Positions 1 through 10,631 are shown, numbered from the stretch's first letter. The stretch is 64,000 nt of DNA from Gammaproteobacteria bacterium (GCA_004297335.1 SCUD01000015.1:1-64000), one strand, 5' to 3'. Notes: generated by a model from the letters alone, not told the origin. Numbers and translations are program-made.

Positions 1-516
1 GGCACGTTCCGCGTCATGGCGAACGGTGACACGCATGAGGCGACCCGGGTGCTGCTCGCCATCGGCCGGCGTGGCACGCCGCGCAAGCTCGGCGTGCCCG
101 GCGAGGAGCTGCCTAAGGTCGTCTACCGGCTGGTCGACCCGGAACAGTACGCCGGCCGGCGAGTGCTCGTCGTCGGCGGCGGTGACAGCGCGCTCGAGGC
201 TGCCACGAGTCTGGCCGAGGCTGGCGCCGCAGCGGTGACGCTGTCCTATCGTGGCGATGCCTTCGATCGTGCCAAGGCGCAGAACCGCGCGCGCGTAGCC
301 GAGGCCGCACGGAGCGGGCGGCTGCAGGTCCGGTTGCAGTCGCAGGTTCGAGAGGTCACTTCGGAGTGCGTCACGCTCGAGCAGGCGGGCCAGGCGGACG
401 AGATCCCGAACGATGCCGTCGTCGTCTGTGCGGGCGGTGTGCTGCCGAACGAATTCCTGCGTTCGATCGGGGTGTCTGTCGAGACCCACTACGGCGCCGC
501 GCCGGGATCGCCATGA
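1..516 (+). CDS. NAD(P)-binding FAD-dependent oxidoreductase (thioredoxin reductase/YpdA-like), C-terminal part, 5' end outside window
   Basis: Frame open from window edge; 'GRRVLVVGGGDSALEAATSLAEAGAAVTLSYRG' Rossmann nucleotide-binding motif and 'DAVVVCAGGVLPNEFLRSIGV' C-terminal motif; stop overlaps next ATG (ATGA). Confidence 0.85.
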   Translation, partial: GTFRVMANGDTHEATRVLLAIGRRGTPRKLGVPGEELPKVVYRLVDPEQYAGRRVLVVGGGDSALEAATSLAEAGAAAVTLSYRGDAFDRAKAQNRARVAEAARSGRLQVRLQSQVREVTSECVTLEQAGQADEIPNDAVVVCAGGVLPNEFLRSIGVSVETHYGAAPGSP

Positions 517-2381
517 AGCGCGGGCCATTGCAGTGCCAGACAGTGCTGCTGGTGGTGGCGTGGCTGACCATTGCTGGCCCGGGCGCGGTCGCCGCAGACG
601 ATGTGCTGGAGCCCGCGCGGCTCGCACTGCGCACGCGCCAGTTCGCGGAGGCTCTGCGGATTCTCGACGGCCCCGCTCGTGCGGGCGACGCCGAGGCGCA
701 ATATCTACTCGGCCTCGTGCGGCTTGGCGGTCTGGGTGCGCCGCCGGATCCGACCGTGGCTGTCGGCCTGCTCGAGGCGGCTGCCAGGCAGGGCCACGCA
801 TCGGCGGCGTACGCGCTCGCCGGGGTACTGGCGCAGCAGGGCCAGGAGTTGCCGGCGCGGCACTGGCTCGAGCGTGCGGCGGAGCTCGGCCTGCCGCTCG
901 CCGCGCAGATGGTGCGCGAGGGGCGCCTGCCCCCGACCTCCGAGCTGCCGCAATCGGGAGAGGACCTGACGCTGCGGCGGGCGCTGGCGTTTGCTGCGGC
1001 CCGGCGCGACGCGGTTGCGGCGTTCGAGAGTGTCGGTGCCAGTGAGCTCGTTGGCGAGACGGACTCTTTCGGTCGCACCCTGCTGCATGCGGCCGCCGAG
1101 GCGGGCGCGGCAGGCGCAGTCGACTGGCTGCTGGTCCATGGCGCGGATCCATCGCGTCGCGATCCGGGCGGAGTCACGCCGCTGATGCTCGCGGCTGCCG
1201 CGCCCGAGCCCGGTGCGCTGCGGGCCTTGCTGGCGGCCGGCGCAGAGGTCGAGGCTCGCGACCAGGCGGAGCGGACAGCGCTGATGTATGCGGCCTGGGC
1301 CGACCGAGCGGCGCAGGTGCAGGCCCTGCTCACGGCTGGCGCCAACGTCGCCGCGGCCGACGCTCGCGGCTTCACCGCGCCCGACATCGCGATCCAGCGC
1401 GAGCGGGCCGCTGCCGCAACGGTACTTCGGTCCGCTGGTGCCGCGGCACGGTTCAGCGGCGGCGGTGAGGCGCTTGCTGACCACGGCTTCGACGCCTCGC
1501 GCGTCGGAGAACTGCAGCGGGGCTGGCCACCGCTCGCGATCGCGGCGAGTCGCGACGACGAGATGGCTATCCAGCGCCTGATCGGTGCGGGCGGCGACCT
1601 GCAGGCGCGGACACCGTCCGGGGACACATTGCTGCATGTCGCCCTCGATGCCAGAGCCTGGCGTGCGCTGCGGGCGCTTCTGGCAGCCGGTGCGGACCCG
1701 CTCGTCGCGGATCGTGATGCTCTGCGCGTACTGTCTCGCGCGGTGCTGCGCGGCGATGGAGAGGCGCTCGAAGTGCTGCTTGCCGCCGGAGTGCCGCTGA
1801 CAGCGGTCGGACAGGGCGAAGAGCCACTGCTGCTGGCCGTCGCCCGCCGCGGTGACGAAAAGATCGCCGCGCGATTGCTGGCCGCCGGGGCCGATGCCGG
1901 TATCGCCGACGCCGCCGGTCGTACACCGCTATGGCTTGCTGCTGCCGCCGGGCATGAGCCTCTTGTCCGTATGCTGCTTGCGGCAGGCGTTTCCGCCGAC
2001 ATCAGTGATCGGGTTGGACTGACGCCGCTCACCGCCGCCGCGGCCGCGGGCCATGCGGCGGTCGTCGATCACCTGCTGGGCCAGGGCGGGAAGACGGAAG
2101 TCCGGACCGGGCGTGACGGCTCGGCGCTGATTTCCGCCGCTGCCCGCGGGCATGGCGAAGTCGTCGCACTGCTGCTACGGCACGACTTCGCTATCGATGT
2201 GCAGGATGGATTTGGAGACACTGCGCTGATTGCCGCGGCGCGCGGCGGGCACGTCGCGGTCTGCGAACGGCTGCTGCAGGCCGGTGCCGACCGGCAGCTG
2301 CGCAACCGCGATCGCCTGTCGGCGCGCGAGGTCGCCGAACGGCGCGGCTTCGCGCGACTGGCGGCACTACTGGGAGGCTAG
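513..2381 (+). CDS. Exported Sel1-like/ankyrin-repeat protein
   Basis: ATG at 513 followed by signal-peptide-like MKRGPLQCQTVLLVVAWLTIAGPGAVAAD; Sel1-like 'AGDAEAQYLLGLVRLGG...AARQGHASAAYALA' then many ankyrin units (e.g. 'DAAGRTPLWLAAAAGHEPLVRMLLAAGVSADI'). ORF-track start at 366 is probably too early. Confidence 0.85.
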   Translation: MKRGPLQCQTVLLVVAWLTIAGPGAVAADDVLEPARLALRTRQFAEALRILDGPARAGDAEAQYLLGLVRLGGLGAPPDPTVAVGLLEAAARQGHASAAYALAGVLAQQGQELPARHWLERAAELGLPLAAQMVREGRLPPTSELPQSGEDLTLRRALAFAAARRDAVAAFESVGASELVGETDSFGRTLLHAAAEAGAAGAVDWLLVHGADPSRRDPGGVTPLMLAAAAPEPGALRALLAAGAEVEARDQAERTALMYAAWADRAAQVQALLTAGANVAAADARGFTAPDIAIQRERAAAATVLRSAGAAARFSGGGEALADHGFDASRVGELQRGWPPLAIAASRDDEMAIQRLIGAGGDLQARTPSGDTLLHVALDARAWRALRALLAAGADPLVADRDALRVLSRAVLRGDGEALEVLLAAGVPLTAVGQGEEPLLLAVARRGDEKIAARLLAAGADAGIADAAGRTPLWLAAAAGHEPLVRMLLAAGVSADISDRVGLTPLTAAAAAGHAAVVDHLLGQGGKTEVRTGRDGSALISAAARGHGEVVALLLRHDFAIDVQDGFGDTALIAAARGGHVAVCERLLQAGADRQLRNRDRLSAREVAERRGFARLAALLGG

Positions 2382-2440
2382 AGATCGAGCTACCGCCGCT
2401 CCTGACCCAGCCGGCGTTGCGGGTCCCGGCCTGAGGGCAC

Positions 2441-3091
2441 TCAGAAGGTGAAGTGGTAGCCGAAGGAGACGAAATACCGGCGCGAGCGTTCGCTCTCGGT
2501 CGGGACCGCGCGCCGGGCCAGTTCGGCGCCGCACTCAAACCCGAGCCAGGTACCGCCGCGCTCATAGTCGAGCCGCAGCGACGGCAGGTACAGCGTCTCG
2601 CGCCCGCTTTGGTCGAGGGTTTCGCGCCGGTCTACGCGCAGCCGCGGGCCCAGGCGCCAGGCGGAGCCGAGCGGCAGCCGTGTCCACAGGCCCAGCGATT
2701 CGAGCAGCTGCGCGACGCTGTGCTGATGGCGCGCCGCCAGTACGAGGAGATCGCCCGGGCGGAGCCGGCCGTGTCGGGTGAGCTGGAATTGCTGCGCGCG
2801 ATCGGGCGCACCATCAGGTGTCGCGGCAACGCTTTCCGAGGCCGGCGTGACAACGGCGCGCTGGTCCGTCTCACCGGAGAACAGCTTTGCCATCGCGAAG
2901 GTGTCGATGTCCCAGCTGCCCTGGGGCGACCCTGGTTCCTCCGGCTGCTCCTGCACGCGACTGACCTGGTCCGGCATCGGCAGATAGTCGAGACCGGCGG
3001 CCAGGGCAGTTGGCGAGGACCCGGGCAGACCGAGCCAGAGCGCGAGTGCCAGCATGATCGTGGTGGTCGTCCCGAAAGTGTTCGCTGCCAT
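2441..3091 (-). CDS. Hypothetical exported protein, possible outer-membrane protein
   Basis: Signal-peptide-like N-terminus; C-terminus '...RRYFVSFGYHFTF' ends in aromatic Phe with alternating hydrophobics typical of an OMP terminal strand. Confidence 0.6.
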   Translation of the reverse strand: MAANTFGTTTTIMLALALWLGLPGSSPTALAAGLDYLPMPDQVSRVQEQPEEPGSPQGSWDIDTFAMAKLFSGETDQRAVVTPASESVAATPDGAPDRAQQFQLTRHGRLRPGDLLVLAARHQHSVAQLLESLGLWTRLPLGSAWRLGPRLRVDRRETLDQSGRETLYLPSLRLDYERGGTWLGFECGAELARRAVPTESERSRRYFVSFGYHFTF

Positions 3092-3316
3092 CTGATATCC
3101 CTCCCTGCACGGATGCAGATCGGACGGTCGTCACGATGCTCCGCCGTTTCGGGTGCTGATGAGACCTGGATCACAACTGCTCCATGACTTCCTGTTTCGG
3201 CATGACTTATTGCGGCGATCCCGGCTTTCATCGGTGGACAATCCGGCTTATGTCGTCTACGGAGCACGGGCTCCTCTTTTGACGCCGCCGGCCCGACGGT
3301 GTAGCTTCGCAGCACC

Positions 3317-3781
3317 TTGAAACAGGTACTTCTCGCCTTGCTGATGCTGCTCGCGACCCCGGTGACCTGGGCCGCGGCGGCGGTCCCCCCCGAGATTACC
3401 GGCGCCCATCAGCGGCTCTCCGCGCGGCTCGCCCCGCCGGTACGCGCGTGGGTAAGCCAGCAGGCGGTCATCGCACGACAGGCTCCACCCGAGGCTGCTG
3501 CAACCCTCACCAGCAATGCCGCGCGCCAGCGATTCCGCGGCCAGCCGCTGACCCCGCAGCTCATCGACACGCTGGTCTTCCTGGTGCTGTACGAGTCGGC
3601 GGAAATCGAGGCGCTGCCCACGCGCGCCCCGGCCGCCGCGCGGAGAGGCCCGTCGTCGGAGCGCACCAGCATGCAGCTGCAATCCATGATGGACCGGCGC
3701 AGCAAGACCGTTGCGCTGCTCAGCAACCTCATGAAGAAGATTTCAACGACGCAGGACGCGCTGGTACAGAACCTCAAGTAG
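3317..3781 (+). CDS. Hypothetical exported protein (TTG start)
   Basis: Signal peptide MKQVLLALLMLLATPVTWAAA; codon usage consistent with coding; followed closely by the next secreted ORF. Confidence 0.6.
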   Translation: MKQVLLALLMLLATPVTWAAAAVPPEITGAHQRLSARLAPPVRAWVSQQAVIARQAPPEAAATLTSNAARQRFRGQPLTPQLIDTLVFLVLYESAEIEALPTRAPAAARRGPSSERTSMQLQSMMDRRSKTVALLSNLMKKISTTQDALVQNLK

Positions 3782-3806
3782 CAATCTGCCGGGGAGGGTC
3801 CTCACC

Positions 3807-5006
3807 ATGTTGCTCAACAGGTGCCTTCCGCAAGGGATGGCGGTATTTCTCTCGCTCCTGGTGCCGGGGATACCGGCCAGCGCGGCGCCGGTTCGCGTGG
3901 CGCCGGATGCGGACCGCGGCCTGACCAGCGTCACGCTGCCCGCGCCGGCCGGGAAACTGACGGTCTATCTGCCGAGCGACATGGCCGCCGGCGACACGAT
4001 CTCCGGCACGGTGGTCGCGGAGCCCGCGGGCGCGAGCGAGGCGGAACGCCGGAAGAACAGCGACACACTCTCCGGCTACGTCATCGAGATCGATCGCCAG
4101 CCACTGGCCGTGACGGGCGGCCATTTCCGCTATGTGGTGCCGGCGGCCGGCCTCGCGACGATCGGGCTGCTGCGCGGCCCGGGCTCGCGCCGCCCGCTGG
4201 TCGGCACGCAGGTCCTGATCAACCCGCAGCCGGGCCCCGCAACCGGGCCGATCGAGCTGCCAAAGCTTGGCCAGGGCGGGCGGCCGGTGACGATCCACGG
4301 GCCATTCGACGGCGATCTGGCGAACACTCAGATGACGATCGGCGGCCGCCCGGCCGCGCTGCTCGCGGAATCGCCGCGCGCGGCGGTCCTGCGCTGCCCG
4401 GACGAACCGCTGGGCGCGACGGAGATCGGCGTGCAGGAAGGCCATCAGCGCGCACAGGGTCCGTTCCGCAATCTGGAGCTGCGCCTGCACGCACCGAAGA
4501 CCGCGTTGCAGCAGGGCGAGACGACGACGCTGGATGCGCGCATTGGCGGCCTCCAACCGGGGACGGGATCGCTCATCGAAACGGAGATTTTTGAACTCCG
4601 GCTCGTGGCCGAGGGCCCCATCCAGCTGCAGGGCGGTAATGTGCAGGCGGTACCGATCGAACCATCGCAGGTCGGCGGCGATGGCGCGCTCACAATCTCG
4701 CGGGAAGTCCGCGGGGTCGCGCCGGGCACGTTCAACGTGCAGGGCACGCTGCAGGCCGGCGCCGTCATCAAGGATGATCCGCTGGTTCCCGGTGCAATCG
4801 ACCTGAACGGGATCGACGGCTACAAGGACCTGCTCGTGCTGCTCTCCGCCCTCAACGACGAGGAGCGGGAGCGGCGGCTGAAGGCGACGCTGAAGGCGCT
4901 GAGGCAGCGGCATGCGGACGCGACGGACCAGGGCATGAAAGACTGGCTGGCGGAGAAGATGCGGATCGTCGAGAAGGCGATGGACACGCTGGGGTACGAC
5001 CGCTGA
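3807..5006 (+). CDS. Hypothetical exported protein, Ig/IPT-like beta-rich
   Basis: 399 aa ORF with signal peptide (MLLNRCLPQGMAVFLSLLVPGIPASA) and beta-rich segments; charged helical C-terminus 'LNDEERERRLKATLKALRQRHADATDQGMKDWLAEKMRIVEKAMDTLGY'. Confidence 0.65.
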   Translation: MLLNRCLPQGMAVFLSLLVPGIPASAAPVRVAPDADRGLTSVTLPAPAGKLTVYLPSDMAAGDTISGTVVAEPAGASEAERRKNSDTLSGYVIEIDRQPLAVTGGHFRYVVPAAGLATIGLLRGPGSRRPLVGTQVLINPQPGPATGPIELPKLGQGGRPVTIHGPFDGDLANTQMTIGGRPAALLAESPRAAVLRCPDEPLGATEIGVQEGHQRAQGPFRNLELRLHAPKTALQQGETTTLDARIGGLQPGTGSLIETEIFELRLVAEGPIQLQGGNVQAVPIEPSQVGGDGALTISREVRGVAPGTFNVQGTLQAGAVIKDDPLVPGAIDLNGIDGYKDLLVLLSALNDEERERRLKATLKALRQRHADATDQGMKDWLAEKMRIVEKAMDTLGYDR

Positions 5007-5093
5007 CCCCCAGACCGGCGCTCCGGGTCGCCCGGCCCTCCGCCCGGCGCGTACAATAGGCGCTGCCAGACCATTCCCGCAGGGAGAAGCCGG

Positions 5094-5735
5094 ATGAGCC
5101 TGCTGTCCATCCTGATGCCGCGCGAGCGGCAGTTTTTTACCCTGTTCAACCGGCACGCGGCGCTGGTCGTCGAGGGCGCCCGGACACTCGTGGAGCTGCT
5201 CGCCGACTACACCGACGACGGCCGGCGGGACGCCTATATCGCCAAGATCCAGTCGGTCGAGCACCAGGCCGATACGGTAACGCACCAGACCGTTGCGCTG
5301 ATGCACAACACCTTCGTCACCCCCTTCGACCGCGACCAGATCAACAAACTGATCCAGCGCATGGACGACATCCTGGATTTGATCCAGGACACCGCCGAGT
5401 CGCTGATGCTCTACGACGTGCACCAGCTGACGCCCGAGGTGCTGCACCTGGCGGACCTGGTGCAGGTCTGCTGTTCCCGGGTGCATGACGCCGTCACGCA
5501 GCTGTCGTCGATGGACAACGGCCCGGCCATCCTGAAAGTCTGCCAGGAGATCGACTCACTGGAGACGGACGCGGACCGGGTGATGCGGGCCGCGGTCTCG
5601 AAGCTGTTCCGCGAGGAGCAGGACGTCCGGCAGCTCTTCAAGCTGAAGGCCGTCTACGAGTTGCTCGAGTTGACCACCGACAAATGCCAGGACGTCGCGC
5701 TCGTGATCGAGGGTGTCGTGCTCGAGAACGGTTGA
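5094..5735 (+). CDS. DUF47/PhoU-like phosphate transport regulator (TIGR00153-type)
   Basis: 'MPRERQFFTLFNRHAALVVEGARTLVELLADY...MDDILDLIQDTAESLMLYDVH' typical of DUF47; precedes a PiT transporter. Confidence 0.9.
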   Translation: MSLLSILMPRERQFFTLFNRHAALVVEGARTLVELLADYTDDGRRDAYIAKIQSVEHQADTVTHQTVALMHNTFVTPFDRDQINKLIQRMDDILDLIQDTAESLMLYDVHQLTPEVLHLADLVQVCCSRVHDAVTQLSSMDNGPAILKVCQEIDSLETDADRVMRAAVSKLFREEQDVRQLFKLKAVYELLELTTDKCQDVALVIEGVVLENG

Positions 5736-5737
5736 CG

Positions 5738-6739
5738 ATGGAACTGGGCAGCATCACTGCGACGCTCGCGATGCTGGTGCTGATCGCGCTCGCCTTCGAC
5801 TTCATGAACGGCTTCCACGACGCGGCGAACTCGATCGCGACCGTGGTCTCGACCGGTGTGCTGAAGCCTTACCAGGCGGTGATCTGGGCGGCGTTCTTCA
5901 ACTTCGTCGCGATCGCGCTGTTCGAGCTCAAGGTCGCCGCGACCGTCGGCAAGGGCATCGTGACGCCGGAGGTCGTGGACAGCTACGTGATCTTCGGTGC
6001 GCTGCTCGGCGCGATCGCCTGGAACGTGATCACCTGGTACTACGGCCTGCCGTCCAGCTCCTCGCACGCGCTGATCGGCGGCATGCTGGGCGCGACGATC
6101 GCGAAGGCGGGCACCGATCCACTGCTCGCCCCCGGCATCATCAAGACCTCGACTTTCATCGTCGTGTCGCCGCTGCTCGGCATGTTGCTCGCGGGGCTGC
6201 TGTTCGTCGCGGTCGCCTGGATCTGCCGGCGCCGGACCCAGCGCGTGACGGACCGGTGGTTCCGCCGGCTGCAGCTCGTCTCCTCGGCCCTCTACAGCAT
6301 CGGCCATGGCAGCAACGATGCGCAGAAGACCATGGGCATCATCTGGCTGTTGCTGATCTCCGCGGGCATGACCACCACCGATCACCTGCCCTACTGGGTG
6401 ATCATCTCCTGCTATATCGCGATCGCCCTCGGCACGCTGTTCGGCGGCTGGCGCATCGTGCGGACCATGGGGCAGCGCATCACCAAGCTGAAGCCAGTCG
6501 GCGGCTTCGCCGCCGAGACCGGCGGCGCGATCTCGCTGTTCCTCGCCTCGAGCTTCGGCATACCGGTCTCCACGACGCACACGATCACCGGCGCGATCAT
6601 TGGCGTCGGTTCGGCGCGGCGCACGCGGGCGGTGCATTGGGGCGTCGCCGGCAACGTCGTCATCGCCTGGGTTCTGACGATACCCGCGTCCGGCCTGATG
6701 GCGGCCGGCGCCTGGTGGCTCGGGCGGCAGCTGCTCTGA
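5738..6739 (+). CDS. PiT-family inorganic phosphate transporter
   Basis: 'FDFMNGFHDAANSIATVVSTGVLKPYQAV' and 'SIGHGSNDAQKTMGII', 'IPVSTTHTITGAIIGVG' PiT signatures; ATG at 5738 just after DUF47 stop. Confidence 0.95.
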   Translation: MELGSITATLAMLVLIALAFDFMNGFHDAANSIATVVSTGVLKPYQAVIWAAFFNFVAIALFELKVAATVGKGIVTPEVVDSYVIFGALLGAIAWNVITWYYGLPSSSSHALIGGMLGATIAKAGTDPLLAPGIIKTSTFIVVSPLLGMLLAGLLFVAVAWICRRRTQRVTDRWFRRLQLVSSALYSIGHGSNDAQKTMGIIWLLLISAGMTTTDHLPYWVIISCYIAIALGTLFGGWRIVRTMGQRITKLKPVGGFAAETGGAISLFLASSFGIPVSTTHTITGAIIGVGSARRTRAVHWGVAGNVVIAWVLTIPASGLMAAGAWWLGRQLL

Positions 6740-6765
6740 CCAGCAATAGAGGACGGTTCCCGTTG

Positions 6766-8133
6766 ATGCCGCTGTCCATCGTCATCCTCGCCGCCGGCCA
6801 GGGCAAGCGCATGCGGAGCTACCTGCCGAAGGTGCTGCAGCCGCTCGCCGGCCGCCCGCTGCTCGCGCATGTCGTCGCGACCGCGCGCCAGCTGCATCCC
6901 GCGGCGATCCATATCGTCCACGGCCACGGCGGCGACCAGGTTCGCGCGGCACTCCCGGACGCTGATCTCGCCTGGGCGCTGCAGGCTGAGCAACTGGGTA
7001 CCGGCCACGCGCTGATGCAGGCGCTGCCGGGCATCCCGGACGGACACACGGTGCTCGTGCTCTACGGCGATGTGCCGCTGGTGCGCGCCGGGACGCTCGC
7101 CGGGCTGGTGGACCGGGCCGGGCCGCAAGCTCTTGCACTGCTTTCGGCCGTGCTGCCGGATCCAGCCGGCTACGGCCGCGTGATCCGTGATCGCGCGGGC
7201 CGGGTCGTGCGGATCGTCGAGCACCGGGACGCGAACCACAAGGAACTTGCGGTCGCCGAGGTCAATACGGGCCTGCTCGCGGCACCGGCGGCGGCGCTGC
7301 GCCGCTGGCTCGCCGGCCTTGGCCGCGACAACGCCCAGGGCGAGTATTATCTGACCGACTGCATCGGTGCGGCCGTGCGCGAGGGTCTGGCGGTCGAGGC
7401 AGTCATTGCCGTCTCACCGGCGGAGGTGCTGGGCGTGAACGATCGGATGCAGCTCGCCGAGGTCGAGGCCGCGCACCGGCGCGAGCGGGCGTTCGAGCTG
7501 ATGCAGGCGGGCGCAACGCTCATCGATCCGGCGCGCGTGGATGTACGCGGCAGCGTCGCCTGTGGCCAGGATGTCGTGCTCGACGTGAACGTGATCCTCA
7601 CGGGTCAGGTCCGGCTCGGCGACCGCGTGCGCATCGGCCCGAACTGCGTGCTCAGCGACTGCGAACTCGGCGCCGATACCGAGGTGCGCGCGAACTGCGT
7701 GATCGAGGGCGCGAGCGCGGGCGAGCGTTGCCAGATCGGGCCGTTCGCGCGGCTGCGGCCGGGCACCCGGCTCGCCGACGGTGTCCATATCGGCAATTTC
7801 GTCGAGGTCAAGAACAGCGTGCTCGGCCCCGGCAGCAAGGCCAATCACCTGAGCTACGTCGGCGATGCCGATATCGGCGCGCGGGTCAATGTCGGCGCCG
7901 GCACCGTGACCTGCAACTACGACGGCGCGAACAAGCACCGGACGACGATCGGCGACGGCGCGTTCATCGGCTCGGGCACGATGCTCATCGCGCCGGTGAC
8001 GGTCGGCGAGGAGGCGACGATCGGCGCCGGCTCGACGATCGCGCACCCGGCGCCGGCCGGCAAGCTGACCCTCGAACGCAATCGCCAGCAGACCATCCAG
8101 GGCTGGAAGCGCCCGCGCAAGGCACCGAAGTAG
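6766..8133 (+). CDS. glmU: Bifunctional UDP-N-acetylglucosamine pyrophosphorylase/glucosamine-1-phosphate N-acetyltransferase
   Basis: '[36 protein letters not shown]', C-terminal left-handed beta-helix hexapeptides, '[28 protein letters not shown]'. Confidence 0.97.
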   Translation: MPLSIVILAAGQGKRMRSYLPKVLQPLAGRPLLAHVVATARQLHPAAIHIVHGHGGDQVRAALPDADLAWALQAEQLGTGHALMQALPGIPDGHTVLVLYGDVPLVRAGTLAGLVDRAGPQALALLSAVLPDPAGYGRVIRDRAGRVVRIVEHRDANHKELAVAEVNTGLLAAPAAALRRWLAGLGRDNAQGEYYLTDCIGAAVREGLAVEAVIAVSPAEVLGVNDRMQLAEVEAAHRRERAFELMQAGATLIDPARVDVRGSVACGQDVVLDVNVILTGQVRLGDRVRIGPNCVLSDCELGADTEVRANCVIEGASAGERCQIGPFARLRPGTRLADGVHIGNFVEVKNSVLGPGSKANHLSYVGDADIGARVNVGAGTVTCNYDGANKHRTTIGDGAFIGSGTMLIAPVTVGEEATIGAGSTIAHPAPAGKLTLERNRQQTIQGWKRPRKAPK

Positions 8134-8201
8134 GCCGATCCGCGGATTCTGTGATATCGGCGCGCGGCCCTCCGGCCCCTGCTGGCGTACAATCACCGGC
8201 C

Positions 8202-10037
8202 ATGTGTGGAATCGTCGGAGCGGTCGCCGACCGTGACATCGTCCCGATCCTGATCGAGGGACTGCGCCGCCTCGAGTACCGCGGCTACGACTCGGCCGGC
8301 CTCGCGGTGCTGAACGGCAGCAGCGAGGTCGCGCGGCTGCGCGCGGTCGGCAAGGTCGCCAGGCTCAGCGAGGCGCTCGCTGCCAGCCCGACCACCGGGC
8401 ATCTCGGCATCGCCCACACCCGCTGGGCGACGCACGGCGTGCCGAACGAGCGCAACGCCCATCCACACGTGTCGCGCGATGGTGTCGCGATCGTCCACAA
8501 CGGCATCATCGAGAACCACGAGGCGCTGCGCGAGGAGCTGCTGGCGCTCGGTTACGAGTTCAGCTCCGAGACCGATACCGAGGTCATCGCGCATCGCATT
8601 CATCATCACCTGCAGTCGGTCGGGGAACTGTTCGAGGCGGTCCGGCGTACGGTCCGGGACCTGCAAGGCGCCTATGCGCTCGCGGTGATCTGGGGCCGGG
8701 ACCCGGATTGCATCGTGCTCGCGCGCGCTGGTTGCCCGGTCGTGATCGGCATCGGCGACCACGAGAACTTCGTCGCCTCGGACGTCGCGGCGCTGCTGCC
8801 GGTGACCCGCCGCTTCATGTTCCTGGAGGAGGGCGATGTCGCCTGCATCCGCCGCCGCACGATCCGGGTCGTCGATGCCGGCGGCCAGGGCGTCGAGCGG
8901 CCGGTGCGCGAGTCGGAACTCTCGGCCGATGCGGTTGAACGTGGCGACTTCCCGCACTACATGCTGAAGGAGATCCACGAGCAGCCCGCCGCGGTCGCGC
9001 AGACGCTGGCCGAGCGGGTCGCCGGCGGCCGGCTGCTCGCGCAGGCCTTCGGCCCGGCGGCGATGGAGGTGCTGCGGCGCACGAACTCGGTGCAGATCGT
9101 CGCCTGTGGCACCAGTTATCACGCCGGCGTCGTCGCCGGCTACTTCATCGAGCAGTTGTGCCGGCTGCCGTGCCGGGTCGAGATCGCGAGCGAGTTTCGC
9201 TACCGCGATCCGGTGGTGCTGCCCAATTCGCTGTTCGTGTCGATTTCGCAGTCCGGCGAGACCGCCGACACGCTGGCGGCGCTCCGGCTGGCGAAGCAGG
9301 CCGGCTTCCTGTCCACGCTCACGATCTGCAACGTGCCGGAGAGCTCGCTGGTGCGCGAATCCGAACTCGTCCTGCTGACGCGGGCGGGTCCGGAAATCGG
9401 CGTGGCCTCGACCAAGGCCTTCACGACCCAGCTCGCGGCGCTCGGCATGCTGACCGTCGCGCTCGGCAAGCACCATGGGATCAACCCGGAACGGGAACGG
9501 CTGCTGGTGCAGCGGCTGATCGAACTGCCGGGACTGCTGGAGCAGACGCTGGCGCTCGACCCGCAGCTGCGGCAGCTCGCGGCGCAGATTGCCGACAAGC
9601 ACCATGCGCTGTTCCTCGGCCGTGGCGCGCTGTTCCCGATCGCGATGGAAGGCGCGCTCAAGCTCAAGGAGATCTCCTACATTCACGCCGAGGCCTACGC
9701 GGCCGGCGAGCTCAAGCACGGGCCGCTCGCGCTCGTGGACGCCGACATGCCGGTGATCGCGGTGGCGCCGAACAACGACCTGCTCGAGAAGGTCAAGTCG
9801 AACCTGCAGGAGGTGCGGGCGCGCGGCGGCATGCTCCATGTGTTCGCCGATCCGGAATCCGGCATCGAGCCCTCGGATGGCGTGCAGGTCATCACGATGC
9901 CGCGGCACATCAGCTATTTCCAGGCGCCGGCCGTGTACACGCTGCCGCTGCAGCTGCTGGCGTATCACACGGCCGTCCTCAAGGGCACGGATGTGGACCA
10001 GCCGCGCAATCTCGCCAAGAGCGTCACCGTCGAATAG
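8202..10037 (+). CDS. glmS: Glutamine--fructose-6-phosphate aminotransferase (isomerizing)
   Basis: Starts [36 protein letters not shown] domains; ends '[15 protein letters not shown]'. Confidence 0.98.
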   Translation: MCGIVGAVADRDIVPILIEGLRRLEYRGYDSAGLAVLNGSSEVARLRAVGKVARLSEALAASPTTGHLGIAHTRWATHGVPNERNAHPHVSRDGVAIVHNGIIENHEALREELLALGYEFSSETDTEVIAHRIHHHLQSVGELFEAVRRTVRDLQGAYALAVIWGRDPDCIVLARAGCPVVIGIGDHENFVASDVAALLPVTRRFMFLEEGDVACIRRRTIRVVDAGGQGVERPVRESELSADAVERGDFPHYMLKEIHEQPAAVAQTLAERVAGGRLLAQAFGPAAMEVLRRTNSVQIVACGTSYHAGVVAGYFIEQLCRLPCRVEIASEFRYRDPVVLPNSLFVSISQSGETADTLAALRLAKQAGFLSTLTICNVPESSLVRESELVLLTRAGPEIGVASTKAFTTQLAALGMLTVALGKHHGINPERERLLVQRLIELPGLLEQTLALDPQLRQLAAQIADKHHALFLGRGALFPIAMEGALKLKEISYIHAEAYAAGELKHGPLALVDADMPVIAVAPNNDLLEKVKSNLQEVRARGGMLHVFADPESGIEPSDGVQVITMPRHISYFQAPAVYTLPLQLLAYHTAVLKGTDVDQPRNLAKSVTVE

Positions 10038-10043
10038 CCACCG

Positions 10044-10631
10044 ATGAAATTCGACGCCGGCTTCTACCAGCGCTACTACGTCGATGCCGCAACCCGGGTC
10101 GCCTCGCAGGCGGACAGCCTGTGCCTCGGCCGCATGATCTGTGCCTGGACGGAATACCTGGGATTTCGCGTGCACCGGGTGCTCGACGCCGGTTGTGGGC
10201 TTGGCCAGATGCGCGTGCCGGTGCGGCAGTTCTTCCCGCGGGCCAGCTACACGGGACTCGAGATCAGCGAATACCTGTGCCGGCGCCATGGCTGGGTCCG
10301 GGGCAGCCTGGCCGACTACCGGCCGCGGGCGCCCTTCGACCTCGTGATCTGTCACGACGTGCTGCAGTACCTGGAGGACCGCGAGGCGGTCCGGGCGCTC
10401 GCAAACCTCGGGCGGGTATGCCGCGGCGCCCTGTACTTCAGCGTGCTGACCCGCGAGGACTGGCGGCGCAACGCCGACCGTTCGCGCACCGATGGCGCGG
10501 TCCGCTTGCGGCCGGCCGACTGGTACCGCAAGCGCCTCGGGCGCTCGTTCCGGCCGCTCGGTGGGGGGCTGCTGGCCCGGCGCGGATTTTCGCCCCTCCT
10601 GTGGGAACTGGAGCGACCCTGGCCGCGCTGA
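10044..10631 (+). CDS. Class I SAM-dependent methyltransferase
   Basis: 'VHRVLDAGCGLGQMRVPV' motif I; 'FDLVICHDVLQYLEDREAVRAL'. Confidence 0.8.
   Translation: MKFDAGFYQRYYVDAATRVASQADSLCLGRMICAWTEYLGFRVHRVLDAGCGLGQMRVPVRQFFPRASYTGLEISEYLCRRHGWVRGSLADYRPRAPFDLVICHDVLQYLEDREAVRALANLGRVCRGALYFSVLTREDWRRNADRSRTDGAVRLRPADWYRKRLGRSFRPLGGGLLARRGFSPLLWELERPWPR

Noticed and set aside
371-2032. 553-aa minus-strand ORF opposite the ankyrin gene
   Set aside because: Ser/Ala/Arg-rich mirror of the repetitive ankyrin coding sequence.
3164-3177. Second GTGATCCAGGTC 12-mer (minus strand) upstream of the 2441-3091 gene, shared with 17948
   Set aside because: Only 7/10 match to the Anr/FNR consensus; too weak to call as a site without a PWM scan.
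5033-5057. CGGCCCTCCG followed by GCGTACAAT, also seen upstream of glmS (8165-8193)
   Set aside because: Spacing between the two elements differs (9 vs 13 nt); likely chance in GC-rich DNA plus ordinary TACAAT -10 elements.
8193-10355. 720-aa minus-strand ORF opposite glmS
   Set aside because: Antisense shadow ORF in GC-rich DNA; Arg/His/Asp-rich translation without family motifs, fully covered by glmS.
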